This document shows positions 1 through 8,110 of a DNA stretch of 64,000 nucleotides, in pieces. This stretch comes from Actinomadura sp. NAK00032 (GTDB taxonomy: Bacteria > Actinomycetota > Actinomycetes > Streptosporangiales > Streptosporangiaceae). The stretch's first letter is position 1. Every line of letters starts with the position of its first letter. Below the pieces are notes generated by a model that was not told the origin of the DNA, did no database searches, and saw only the letters and a program-made list of their open reading frames with translations. Where the stretch lies: positions 3,286,001 through 3,350,000 of the forward strand of contig NZ_CP054932.1 of the NCBI RefSeq assembly GCF_013364275.1, in the 5' to 3' direction. A program made the position numbers and the translations under genes.

Positions 1-1089
1 TGCCCGGACCCGCCCGATGACCTCGTCGGCGCCGGTCAGGTGGAACGCGTACACGGCCGCGTACCGGCTCGGCAGGTGCGCGGGGTGCAGGTCCCAGCCC
101 TGGTAGAAGCCGTGCGCGAGGGAGTGCCTGACGTGCGCCGCGTGCGCCGCCCACGCCGCGTTGACCTCGTCGGGCCCGTCGTTGCGCGGGACGACGTTGG
201 TGGAGCCGTCCGACAGCCGCACCCCGGTCCCGGCGAGCGACACCTGCATCAGGTGGCGGGCGAAGTCGCAGGCCGGATGGTCGAGCCGCTGCTCGTGCGG
301 CGGCAGCCCCAGCGCGGCGGTGTAGTCGAACACGCCGAAGTGGGCGGCGGTGACGCGGCCCTGCGCGGCCTCGACGAGCGGGCCGAGCCCGACCCGCCCC
401 TCGGCGTGGTCGATGAGCGACTGCGGCGTCTCGACCTGGATCTCGAACCGCAGGATGCCCTGCGGCAGCCCGAGCGCGCCCTCCAGCCGGTCGAGGAACT
501 CGGTGAACAGCCGGACCTGCTCCACGCTCAGCACCTTCGGGAAGGTGATCGTGAACCCGCCGGGCAGCCGGCCGAGCCGGTCGCGCAGCGCGGTGAGGAA
601 CCCGTCCAGCGTCCGCATCGCCCGCTCGTGGCCGCCGTCGGCGAACGACTTCACCCGCACCCCCCAGTAGTGGGGGAGGCCCTTCACCTGGTACGCGGCG
701 GCGACGGCCTCCACGACCTGCGCGACGTGCCCGTCCTCCTCGGCGTCCGCGCGCACGCCGTAGCCGTCCTCGAAGTCGATCCGCACGTCCTCGACGGGCT
801 CGGCGGCGAGCTTGGCCGCGACCCGCTCGCGCACCGGCCCGGCCAGCTCCGGGTCGAGGCCGAACGCCGCGCCGAACGACCCGGCGCCGGGGGTGTGCGT
901 GTTCAGCAGCCGCAGCGCCTCCGCGCCGAAGTCGGCGGGCGTCGAGCGGGAGAACCGGTCGGCCGGCACGTACACCGTGTGCACCGGCTGCCGGCCCTCC
1001 GCGCCGCCGGGGAAGCGCTCGCCGTGCGCGTCGCGGGCGGCGGCGATGCGCGCGGACAGGTCGTCGAACGAGGACACACTGAGGTTCAC
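1..1089 (-). CDS. DUF6986 / HpcH-HpaI aldolase-like protein (3' end off window)
   Basis: The reverse strand is open from a GTG at 1089 to the window edge without a stop, so the C-terminus is missing. The protein has the TIM-barrel signature of the citrate-lyase-beta/HpcH aldolase superfamily: an acidic 'DVRIDFEDGYG' segment near residue 100 and 'FEIQVETPQSLID' with a metal-ligand-like Glu. It matches the actinobacterial DUF6986 family, often annotated as an aldolase or 'phosphoenolpyruvate kinase' and commonly encoded beside allantoin-degradation genes. It lies downstream of the FdrA cluster on the same strand. An in-frame GTG at 1077 is an alternative start. The reaction is unknown to me; the family call rests on these motifs and on context. 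Confidence 0.75.
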   Translation of the reverse strand, partial: MNLSVSSFDDLSARIAAARDAHGERFPGGAEGRQPVHTVYVPADRFSRSTPADFGAEALRLLNTHTPGAGSFGAAFGLDPELAGPVRERVAAKLAAEPVEDVRIDFEDGYGVRADAEEDGHVAQVVEAVAAAYQVKGLPHYWGVRVKSFADGGHERAMRTLDGFLTALRDRLGRLPGGFTITFPKVLSVEQVRLFTEFLDRLEGALGLPQGILRFEIQVETPQSLIDHAEGRVGLGPLVEAAQGRVTAAHFGVFDYTAALGLPPHEQRLDHPACDFARHLMQVSLAGTGVRLSDGSTNVVPRNDGPDEVNAAWAAHAAHVRHSLAHGFYQGWDLHPAHLPSRYAAVYAFHLTGADEVIGRVRA

Positions 1090-1150
1090 CCCGCAATGAT
1101 CCCCCAACCCCCGCCCGCCGGGGAACCGGTCGCGGCGGATCGGTCGCCCG

Positions 1151-1186
1151 CGATCGGCCGCGCGATCGGCCGCGCGATCGGCCGTG
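1151..1186. repeat. 12-bp tandem repeat, three units
   Basis: Three head-to-tail copies of CGATCGGCCGCG (the last has one change) lie in the gap between two minus-strand genes. Each unit contains the palindromes CGATCG and CGGCCG, so the block can fold several ways. It may simply be slippage expansion, or a weak terminator after the epimerase gene. Confidence 0.6.
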
Positions 1187-1191
1187 CGCGG

Positions 1192-2100
1192 TCAGCCGCC
1201 CGCGACGATGCCCCACGTGCCGTGGAACTCCGCGCCCGGCTCCAGGTGGACGAGGCCCTCCCCGGACGCGAACGCGTTCGGCGGGCACGTCATCGGCTCG
1301 ACGCCGAGGCCGCCGCGCGGCGCCGGCGCGTTGTCGGCGGTGTAGATCTCCATCCACGGGTGCGCCTCGTCGGCCCACAGCCGGACCGTCCGGCCGCCGC
1401 CCGACAGCACGACCCAGACGCGGCCGTCGCCGTCGCGGTTCAGGTCGGCGAACGCGTTGTCGATCCGGCGGTCGCTGAGCAGCGGCCCGGTCCGCAGGTC
1501 GTACTTCGTGCCGGTGACGTCCTCGGACGGCCCGGACGGGATCATCCGGTCGTCCACCGGCACGTACCGGTCGGCGAGCAGGTGGACGGTGCAGGCGTCG
1601 ATCGGCTCGCCGACCGTCAGGTAGGGGTGCGCGCCGTGCCCGTACGGCGCGGTGTTCGTCCCGGGGTTGCGGGCGGACATCCGCACGTGCAGCCCGGTCG
1701 CGGCGTCCAGGGTGTACTCGGCCTCCAGGTCGAGGCGGAACGGGTAGCCGCCCGTCGCGAGCAGGCGGTGGGTCAGCCGCACCCGGTGCGGCTCATGCTC
1801 GGCGACCTGCCAGGACGCCCACCGCACCAGCCCGTGGATCGCGCAGTCGCGGTCGGGCTCGGACAGGTCCAGCTGGTGCTCGGCGCCGCCGTAGGAGTAG
1901 CGGCCGCGGTCGATCCGGTTCGGCCACGGGACCAGCAGGTGCCCGAACGCGGCCGGGGCCGGCTCGTCGGCGCCGTGCGACAGCACCAGCGGCCGCCCCT
2001 CGTGGGCCAGCTCCCGCAGGCTGGCGCCCGACTCGGTGACGACGGCCTGGTACGGCCCGGCGCTCAGGGCGTACTGCTCTCCGGTGATCGACTCGCTCAT
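1192..2100 (-). CDS. aldose 1-epimerase family protein
   Basis: This 302-residue mutarotase-fold enzyme (GalM/YeaD type) interconverts the alpha and beta anomers of free sugars. Visible signatures are 'AIHGLVRWASW', the conserved 'YGHGAHPYLTVG' carrying the catalytic His, and 'GLGVEPMTCPPNAF' carrying the catalytic Glu. Length is normal for the family. The ATG at 2100 begins MSESITGEQ and gives a standard N-terminus; the longer open frame upstream runs into the neighbouring gene and is not credible. It sits in line with the FdrA-type cluster but has no obvious link to it. The sugar specificity is not evident. Confidence 0.88.
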   Translation of the reverse strand: MSESITGEQYALSAGPYQAVVTESGASLRELAHEGRPLVLSHGADEPAPAAFGHLLVPWPNRIDRGRYSYGGAEHQLDLSEPDRDCAIHGLVRWASWQVAEHEPHRVRLTHRLLATGGYPFRLDLEAEYTLDAATGLHVRMSARNPGTNTAPYGHGAHPYLTVGEPIDACTVHLLADRYVPVDDRMIPSGPSEDVTGTKYDLRTGPLLSDRRIDNAFADLNRDGDGRVWVVLSGGGRTVRLWADEAHPWMEIYTADNAPAPRGGLGVEPMTCPPNAFASGEGLVHLEPGAEFHGTWGIVAGG

Positions 2101-2129
2101 GCCCCGGACGCTACCCCCTGGGACCGCCG

Positions 2130-3536
2130 CTACGCGATCTCCGCGAGGGCGTGCAGGGCGTCGGCGAACACGTTCGACGGCGGTTCGACGAGCCCCGCTC
2201 CGACCTGGCCGGTGCCGGCCTCCCGGCCCGCGATCCCGGTGTCGATGACGGGCAGGATCCCGGTGCGGACGACGCGCGCGGCGTCGATGCCGACGGGCGT
2301 GCCGCGAAACGACAGCAGCGGGATCTGCAGCGCCGGGTGCTCGGCCATCGTGATCTCGTACATCCGCTGGGTGGCGGCGACCGCGTCGGGCACCTCGCCG
2401 CCGACGAACCGGACGATCGCGGGCGCGGCGGCGAGCGCGAACCCGCCCGTCCCGGCCGTCTCGGTGATCGCCGAGTCGCCGATGTCGGGGTTGGCGTCGT
2501 CCGGGCCGTAGGCGCCGAGGTACAGGCCGTCCGGGACGCCGGCGGGGCCGGTGAACCAGCGGTCGCCGGTGCCCGACACCTGGATGCCGAAGTCGGTGCC
2601 GTTGCGGGCCATCGCCACCACCAGGCTCGACCCGGGGACGCCGCGGGCCGCGTCCGCGCACGCCTTCGCCGCCGCCATCCCCGCGTTCAGGAAGAAGTGG
2701 TCGTTGCCCGCCGCGAACCGCAGCGCCTCGGCGGCCCGGTCGCGGGGCACCTCCTCGGCGGCGATGAGGTCGGGCGCCAGCTCCCGCAGCAGCAGCGACG
2801 TCGCCGCGCGGTTGCGGTTGTGCAGCTCGTCGCCCATCTGCAGCGCCTGCGCGATGACCGACACCAGGTCGAGGGGGCCGTGCCGCCGGACGGCCGCCCG
2901 CAGCGCCGGGCCGAGCACCTCGCCCATCCAGGTCAGCCGCTCGATGACCTCCGGCCCGTACGCGCCGTACCGCAGCACCTTCCCGAGGCCCTCGTTGAGG
3001 GAGCAGTACGCGGTGCCGCCGTGCTCGGCGTCCTCCACCACGAACATCCACATGGACGGGCTGACGACGCCCGCCATCGGCCCGACCGTCGCGTGGTGGT
3101 GGCACGGTTCGAGGACGGCCGTGCCGCGCTCCAGCGCGTGCCGCGCGCCGAGCGGCGTCTCGGCGAGCCCTTCGAGGAGCATCGCCCCGATGAGCGCGCC
3201 CCGCATCGGGCCGGACGCGCGCTCCCACTCCAGCGGCGGGCCCGCGTGCAGGAACGTGCCCGGCTCCAGGCCGAGGACGTCCCGCGCCGGGCGCACGTCC
3301 ACCAGGTGGGGGCGTGCCGTCACCATGCGCCGCACCGCGCGGGCGTTGGCCTCGGAGTGGCCCGGGGCGCCGAGCACCGCGGCGAGCGCCGCCTCCGTCC
3401 CGGCCGGCGGGGGCCGCCAGTCGACCGCCCGCACCGGGACGGCCTGCTCGGCGAGCGCGTCCGCCAGCACCTCCACACCGGCGGTGACGACGCGCGGCTC
3501 GCGTGCCAGCAGCCCGCCCAGCCGCTGCTCGGTCAT
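2130..3536 (-). CDS. DUF1116 protein, oxamate carbamoyltransferase AllG/YlbE-type subunit
   Basis: This 468-residue protein is collinear with E. coli YlbE (AllG), a DUF1116 protein. Together with AllF (FdrA) and AllH (YlbF) that family has been assigned as the oxamate carbamoyltransferase of anaerobic allantoin catabolism, which forms carbamoyl phosphate from oxalurate. Family-like blocks include 'PCHHHATVGPMAGVVSPSMWMF', 'YCSLNEGLGKVLRYGAY' and 'ARNGTDFGIQVSGTGDRWF'. Its ATG overlaps the FdrA stop by 4 nt, which implies translational coupling. Function is transferred from the E. coli family; no residue-level assignment is made here. Confidence 0.85.
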   Translation of the reverse strand: MTEQRLGGLLAREPRVVTAGVEVLADALAEQAVPVRAVDWRPPPAGTEAALAAVLGAPGHSEANARAVRRMVTARPHLVDVRPARDVLGLEPGTFLHAGPPLEWERASGPMRGALIGAMLLEGLAETPLGARHALERGTAVLEPCHHHATVGPMAGVVSPSMWMFVVEDAEHGGTAYCSLNEGLGKVLRYGAYGPEVIERLTWMGEVLGPALRAAVRRHGPLDLVSVIAQALQMGDELHNRNRAATSLLLRELAPDLIAAEEVPRDRAAEALRFAAGNDHFFLNAGMAAAKACADAARGVPGSSLVVAMARNGTDFGIQVSGTGDRWFTGPAGVPDGLYLGAYGPDDANPDIGDSAITETAGTGGFALAAAPAIVRFVGGEVPDAVAATQRMYEITMAEHPALQIPLLSFRGTPVGIDAARVVRTGILPVIDTGIAGREAGTGQVGAGLVEPPSNVFADALHALAEIA

Positions 3537-4996
3537 GCCGGAACCCCTTCCACGGTGCGCAGGGCGTGCCGGGTCGCCGCCGCGTTGGAGGCGAACACGT
3601 CGGCGCCCGCGCCGCACAGCGCCGCGGCCTGCCGGTCGCGGCCCTGCGGGTCGGCCGGCGTCCCGCACAGCGACACCACGACCGCGAGGCCGGGCCGGTC
3701 GCGGACGGCGGCGGCGACGGCCGGGGCGAGCGCGCCCGCCGGATCGGGGTCGGCGCCGTGGCCGAGCACCACGTCCAGCAGCAGCACGCCGCACGCCGGG
3801 TCGGCGGCCTCGGCCGCCAGGGCCTCCAGCCGCAGCGCCGGGTCGATCATCGGGTGCGCGCGGCCCCGCGTGTAGGCGTCGTCGCCGAAGTCGGTGAACC
3901 GGTGGCCGCGCGCCTCCAGGTCGCGGCCGAGCGCCTCCGCGGCGATCATCGCGGCCTCGTCCCGCAGGGTGCCGCCCGCGAACAGCCCGCGCAGCGCCCG
4001 CCCGCGCGCCGGCGCGGGTGACGGGGCGGGCGACGGGGCGGGGCGGGGGGCCGCGGTCCAGCGCGGCCACTGCGGGACGGCGCGGCCGAGGGCCGTCAGC
4101 ACCTTCTCCGCGGCCCGGGTCAGGTCGTCCTCGCCGGGCATCGGCAGCGCGAACACGACCGGTGTGTCCAGCCGCCGGGCCGCCTCCCGGATCAGGTCGA
4201 GGACCTGCGGCGCGGGCGGCTTGGACACCAGCACGATCAGCTCGGTGCCCGGGTCGGCGTCCAGCGCCGCGAGCGCCGCCAGCGCCGACCGGCCGCTCAC
4301 CTCGGGCGACAGGTCGCGGCCGCCGACGCCCAGCACGTGGCTCACCCCGGTGCCCGCCGCGTCCAGCAGGCACATCAGCTGCTGCGCGCCCGTCCCGGAC
4401 GCCGCGACGACGCCCACCGGCCCCGGCCGGACCGCGTTCGCGAACCCCAGGCCCGCGCCGCCGACCACCGCCGTGCCGCAGTCGGGGCCCATCACGATCA
4501 GGCCGCGCCGCGCCGCCGCCTCCTTCAGCGCGATCTCCTGGGCCAGCGGCACGTTGTCGCTGAAGATCATCACGTTGAGGCCGGCGTCGAGCGCGTCCAT
4601 CGCCTCGGGGAACACGTGCGGGCCCGGCACCGACAGCAGCGCGACGGTCGCGTCCGCTCCCGCCGCCGCCGACCGGGTCGTGCGCGGCGGCGCCGGCGCG
4701 CCGAGCGGCCCGCCGCCGGCCGCCGGGCGGGACGCCTCGGCCAGCAGCCCGGCGAGCGCCTCCCGCGCCTCGTCGAGGCCGCCGCCGTCCGCCCGGATCG
4801 CCACGACCAGGTCGTCGGGGCCCGTCCCGTCCGGCACGGCGAACCCCATCCGCGCGAGCATCTCGCGGTTCAGCTCGGTGCCCATGGCCACCATCGCCCC
4901 GCCGACGCCGGGCCGCTCCGCCAGCCGCCGGCTGACCCGCATGAGCGTGACCGAATCGTGGTAGCTCCCCCGACGCACCTCGACCCAGTCGCTCAT
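3533..4996 (-). CDS. fdrA: FdrA-family protein, oxamate carbamoyltransferase AllF-type subunit
   Basis: This protein of about 487 residues is homologous to FdrA (AllF), an acyl-CoA-synthetase-like Rossmann protein. The N-terminus 'VEVRRGSYHDSVTLMRVSRRL' is the family hallmark; 'GLIVMGPDCGTAVVGG' and 'VGVVAASGTGAQQL' are nucleotide/CoA-binding-like loops. A low-complexity Pro/Ala linker near residue 330 separates the two halves. I prefer the ATG at 4996, which starts two residues before the conserved N-terminus. An upstream in-frame ATG at 5050 would overlap the previous stop by 4 nt, but the 18 added residues would be encoded by a perfect 22-bp palindrome and do not match the family. Confidence 0.87.
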   Translation of the reverse strand: MSDWVEVRRGSYHDSVTLMRVSRRLAERPGVGGAMVAMGTELNREMLARMGFAVPDGTGPDDLVVAIRADGGGLDEAREALAGLLAEASRPAAGGGPLGAPAPPRTTRSAAAGADATVALLSVPGPHVFPEAMDALDAGLNVMIFSDNVPLAQEIALKEAAARRGLIVMGPDCGTAVVGGAGLGFANAVRPGPVGVVAASGTGAQQLMCLLDAAGTGVSHVLGVGGRDLSPEVSGRSALAALAALDADPGTELIVLVSKPPAPQVLDLIREAARRLDTPVVFALPMPGEDDLTRAAEKVLTALGRAVPQWPRWTAAPRPAPSPAPSPAPARGRALRGLFAGGTLRDEAAMIAAEALGRDLEARGHRFTDFGDDAYTRGRAHPMIDPALRLEALAAEAADPACGVLLLDVVLGHGADPDPAGALAPAVAAAVRDRPGLAVVVSLCGTPADPQGRDRQAAALCGAGADVFASNAAATRHALRTVEGVPA

Positions 4997-5006
4997 ACGC
5001 GCACCC

Positions 5007-5028
5007 TGCGGGGGGTCGACCCCCCGCA
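5007..5028. repeat. perfect 22-bp palindrome between allH- and allF-type genes
   Basis: TGCGGGGGGTC is followed directly by its exact reverse complement. It lies in the 50-bp gap between the DUF2877 stop and the preferred fdrA start. In RNA it would form a very strong hairpin just upstream of the fdrA start region, so it could act in mRNA processing or partial termination and set subunit ratios. Confidence 0.75.
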
Positions 5029-5046
5029 CCCCCCGGTCCGCTGCGC

Positions 5047-6015
5047 TCATGCAGGAACCCTCGGAACATCGACGACAGCGGGAGCGGTCAGCGCGAGCGC
5101 GGCGCGGCAGCCGGCGAGGACGCCGTGCGCGAGGTCGGTGCCCGAGGTGTGCCCGATCGACAGCAGCCGCCGGACGGCGCCCTGGCCCGCGCCGCCCGGC
5201 GGCTCATGGCCCGCGACGAAGCGCAGCACCGCCGCGACCTCGGCGCCCGCGCCGCCCGCCGCCGCGCAGTGCAGCAGCGTCGCGGCCAGCGCGGTCGTGC
5301 GGGTGCCGGCGTCGGCGGTGACGGCGGCGCCGAGCCAGTCGGCCAGCCGCAGGGCCGCGTCGCCGTGCCGGACGGCGCCGCCGACCAGCCGCAGCGACAC
5401 CAGCAGGCCGCACAGGATGTCGTCGCCGGACGGCGTCAGCCCCGGCCCGAGGCCGACGATCCGCTCGGCCGCCTCCACCGCGCCCGCGAGGTCGCCGTCC
5501 GCGCACGCGGCGGCGAGCGCGCCGGGGTCGGGATGCCCGTCGAGGCCGCCGCGCACCGGCCCCTCGGCGGTGAGCACGCCGGCCGCGGCCAGTTCGGCCT
5601 CCAGCGCGCGGACGCCGCGGGCGAGCGCCACCGGGTGCGGCACCGCGAGCGCGGGCGAGGGGTCCCACCAGCGGCGGACGCGCACGCTCAGGCCGTCCGC
5701 CTCCACCCGGCCCTCGCCGACCAGGGCGTCGCCGCCCTCGCGGACCGTCCGGAACGGGTGCTCGCGGCGCGTCGCGACGACGACCACCGCGTTCGGCAGC
5801 CGCCCGGCGTCGGAGGTGACGACGGCGAGCACGCGCGGCTCGGGGCCGCCCCGCATCTCCAGGTACACCGCCGAGGGGAACACGGCGATGACGCGGGCCG
5901 CGCGGCGCGGCGGGTCCAGCAGCGGGCGCAGCGCGAGGCTCGCCGCGCCGGCGGCGGGCGGCCGCCGCCGGGGTCCGGCCGGGAGCGGGACGGGGTCGCG
6001 GACGAGGGCGGTCAC
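5047..6015 (-). CDS. DUF2877 protein, oxamate carbamoyltransferase AllH/YlbF-type subunit
   Basis: This 322-residue protein carries the DUF2877 hallmark 'IVGLGPGLTPSGDDILCG' in its C-terminal half. In E. coli the corresponding YlbF (AllH) acts with FdrA and YlbE. A GTG start at 6015 is chosen because GGGAGG sits at normal distance before it; the open frame extends further upstream but those residues are low-complexity and lie in the divergent promoter. It is the first gene of a minus-strand unit (AllH-, AllF-, AllG-type) transcribed away from pucR, so PucR is the likely regulator. Confidence 0.85.
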   Translation of the reverse strand: MTALVRDPVPLPAGPRRRPPAAGAASLALRPLLDPPRRAARVIAVFPSAVYLEMRGGPEPRVLAVVTSDAGRLPNAVVVVATRREHPFRTVREGGDALVGEGRVEADGLSVRVRRWWDPSPALAVPHPVALARGVRALEAELAAAGVLTAEGPVRGGLDGHPDPGALAAACADGDLAGAVEAAERIVGLGPGLTPSGDDILCGLLVSLRLVGGAVRHGDAALRLADWLGAAVTADAGTRTTALAATLLHCAAAGGAGAEVAAVLRFVAGHEPPGGAGQGAVRRLLSIGHTSGTDLAHGVLAGCRAALALTAPAVVDVPRVPA

Positions 6016-6127
6016 GGATCCTCCCGAGGCCGGTGTCGGCGGCCGCCCGGCGCGCGGGCGGCCCGGCCTCGCGATGACGGTAGAACGGCCCCCGCACCGG
6101 TCGTATGGAGAAAGCTGCCAAGGATGG

Positions 6128-6193
6128 TTGTCATCGTTCGTGTTTGTTGTCATTTTGATCAGGAACCGGTAGCGATCACGTCGTCACTGACGA
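6128..6193. promoter_or_regulatory. divergent control region between the DUF2877 gene and pucR
   Basis: This AT-richer stretch contains a direct repeat TTGTCAT (6128-6134 and 6147-6153, 19 bp apart) and a dyad TCGTC-ACT-GACGA (6181-6193) shortly before the pucR Shine-Dalgarno. Both are reasonable operator candidates for PucR acting on its own gene and on the divergent allH-type unit. No binding-site consensus was available to test. Confidence 0.45.
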
Positions 6194-6224
6194 TGTACGC
6201 ACCAAAAGCGAGGTGACCCCTGGC

Positions 6225-7970
6225 ATGAGCTACACCACTGCGGACCCGGGCCCACCGGCCCTGCGGCTCGCGAGTACCGGAACACTGACCTACGGCCTGT
6301 CGGTGGGGGAGGTCCTCGGCGTCAGCACCCTGAACGGCGCCCGCCTCATCGCCGGCCGCGCCGGACTCGACCGCGTCGTCCAGCGGCTCAACGTGATGGA
6401 GGTCCCCGACATCCTGTCGTGGGTCAAACCGAACGAGCTGCTCCTCACCACCGGCTACCCCCTCCGCAACACCCCCCAGTCGCTCGACAACCTGGTCGCC
6501 GACCTCGACGAGCGCGGCCTCGCGGCCCTGGCCATCAAACTGGGCCGCTACCTCGACTCCCTCCCCGCCGAGATGATCGCGCAGGCGGACCGGCGCGGCT
6601 TCCCCCTGATCCTGCTCCCGAACGACGTCGGCTTCGACGACATCCTGAACCAGGTCCTGACCGACATCCTGAACCGGCAGGCGGCCGTCCTCGCCCGCAC
6701 CGAGGAGGTGCACCGGGCGCTGGTCCAGATCGTGCTGTGCGGCGGCGGCCTCCAGGAGGTCGTGGACGAGGTCGCGACCCTGCTGGACGTGGCGGTCGTG
6801 GTGCTGGACGGCGAGCAGCGCGTGCTCGCCGGCGCCGGGCCCGACGAGCACGTCCAGGCGATGCGCGCGTTCGACGCGGGCCGGCACGCCGCCTGCGGGC
6901 GCGGCGGCTGCGGCGTCATCGGCGCGCACGGCACCGGCGACCACCTGGTGGTGCCGGTGATGGCGGGCGGCTTCGACCACGGCCGGATCGTCGCGTTCAG
7001 CCCCGGCGGCACGCTGCGCGGCACCGACCTCGGCATCCTGGAACGCGCCGCGACCGTCGCCGCGCTCGTGGTGACCAAGCAGCAGGCCGTCGCGGCGGTG
7101 GAGAGCAAGTACCGCGCCGACTTCCTGCGCGACATCCTCGCCGGGCGGGCCGGCGACGACGCCCGCGTCGTCGCGCACTGCGGCGGCTTCGGCTGGGACC
7201 TGGACCGCCCGATGATGGTGGTCGTCGCCGAGCTGGACGGCCGCCCGCGCGGCGCCGAGCCCGAGGGCAAGGGCCGCGCGAAGGCCGCCGAGCCGGACGG
7301 CCGGGGCCGCGGCGCCGAGGAGCGCTCCGCGCAGGAGCGGCTCGCCGCCGCGTGGACGACGGCCGTCCGCCGCCACGACAAGGGCGCCGCGGTCGCGAGC
7401 TTCGCGCACGAGGTCGTCGCGGTCGTCGGCGCGGACGGCGGCGACCCCGCCGAATGGGCGGCCGGGCCGGTGCAGGCGATGGTGAAGGAGGCGTCGTCGA
7501 TCTTCGCCGAGCACCTGCCGGTGCGGCGCACGTTCTCCACCGGGATCAGCCGGACGGTGGCGTCCCCGGCGGCGCTGCCGGAGGCCTACGAGCAGGCGGT
7601 GAAGGCCGTCCGGGTCGGCCGCCAGCTGAACGGCGCGGGCGCGCGGGCGCACTTCGACCAGCTCGGCGTGTACCGGCTGCTCAGCCTCGTGTCGGACCCG
7701 GACGAGCTGCACGCGTTCGTCCGCGAGACGCTCGGCGACCTCGCCGCCGACGACGAGCCGGAGCTGGTGGACCTGCGCAGGACGCTGCAGGTGCTGCTGG
7801 AGACCAACCTCAACGTCGCCGAGACGGCGCGCCGGCTGCACTTCCACTACAACACGCTGCGGTACCGCATCGGGAAGCTGGAGCGGATGCTCGGAGCGTT
7901 CACGGAGGACGCGCATCTGCGGCTCAACCTCACCCTCGCTCTGCACGTTCTGCGCATGCGCGGTATCTGA
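6225..7970 (+). CDS. pucR: PucR-family transcriptional regulator
   Basis: This 581-residue regulator has a PucR N-terminal sensing domain ('LSVGEVLGVSTLNGARLIAG' through 'PLILLPNDVGFDDILNQVL', about residues 20-150), a central GAF/GGDEF-like region, and a C-terminal PucR helix-turn-helix ('LNVAETARRLHFHYNTLRYRIGKLERML'). This architecture controls purine catabolism in Bacillus and actinomycetes. The ATG at 6225 follows GAGGTGA with 8-nt spacing; an upstream GTG at 6213 overlaps that Shine-Dalgarno. A charged Gly/Arg/Ala-rich insert (about residues 345-370) interrupts the middle domain. It sits between the divergent AllFGH-type unit and the permease/hydroxylase operon and probably controls both. 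Confidence 0.92.
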   Translation: MSYTTADPGPPALRLASTGTLTYGLSVGEVLGVSTLNGARLIAGRAGLDRVVQRLNVMEVPDILSWVKPNELLLTTGYPLRNTPQSLDNLVADLDERGLAALAIKLGRYLDSLPAEMIAQADRRGFPLILLPNDVGFDDILNQVLTDILNRQAAVLARTEEVHRALVQIVLCGGGLQEVVDEVATLLDVAVVVLDGEQRVLAGAGPDEHVQAMRAFDAGRHAACGRGGCGVIGAHGTGDHLVVPVMAGGFDHGRIVAFSPGGTLRGTDLGILERAATVAALVVTKQQAVAAVESKYRADFLRDILAGRAGDDARVVAHCGGFGWDLDRPMMVVVAELDGRPRGAEPEGKGRAKAAEPDGRGRGAEERSAQERLAAAWTTAVRRHDKGAAVASFAHEVVAVVGADGGDPAEWAAGPVQAMVKEASSIFAEHLPVRRTFSTGISRTVASPAALPEAYEQAVKAVRVGRQLNGAGARAHFDQLGVYRLLSLVSDPDELHAFVRETLGDLAADDEPELVDLRRTLQVLLETNLNVAETARRLHFHYNTLRYRIGKLERMLGAFTEDAHLRLNLTLALHVLRMRGI

Positions 7971-8056
7971 GCGTAGCGCACCGGCGCTCACACCGGCCGG
8001 TCCTCTCAATCGGCGCGGCGGGGGTTTGGCAGAAGTCGCCGATGCCCGCCTGTCAG

Positions 8057-8094
8057 GGTAGATCTACCTTGCCCGCATGAACGCGCTCGGCTGA
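8057..8094 (+). promoter_or_regulatory. operator-like palindrome, -10 box and leaderless mini-ORF before the permease gene
   Basis: The sequence GGTAGATCTACC (8057-8068) is a perfect 12-bp palindrome overlapping a candidate -10, TACCTT (8065-8070). Seven nt further, at 8077, is ATG, so the transcript may begin with a 5-codon ORF (MNALG, stop at 8092-8094) followed at once by the permease Shine-Dalgarno. This would suit a repressor site and possibly translational coupling. Confidence 0.45.
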
Positions 8095-8110
8095 GCAGGA
8101 GGAACCCCGC

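Noticed and set aside
40..2511. 823-residue plus-strand ORF at the left edge
   Set aside because: Shadow of the DUF6986, epimerase and DUF1116 genes on the other strand; Arg/Gly/Val-rich with no domain.
4997..5050. Longer fdrA start at 5050
   Set aside because: It overlaps the previous stop by 4 nt, which is attractive, but the added residues are encoded by a perfect palindrome and precede the family's usual N-terminus.
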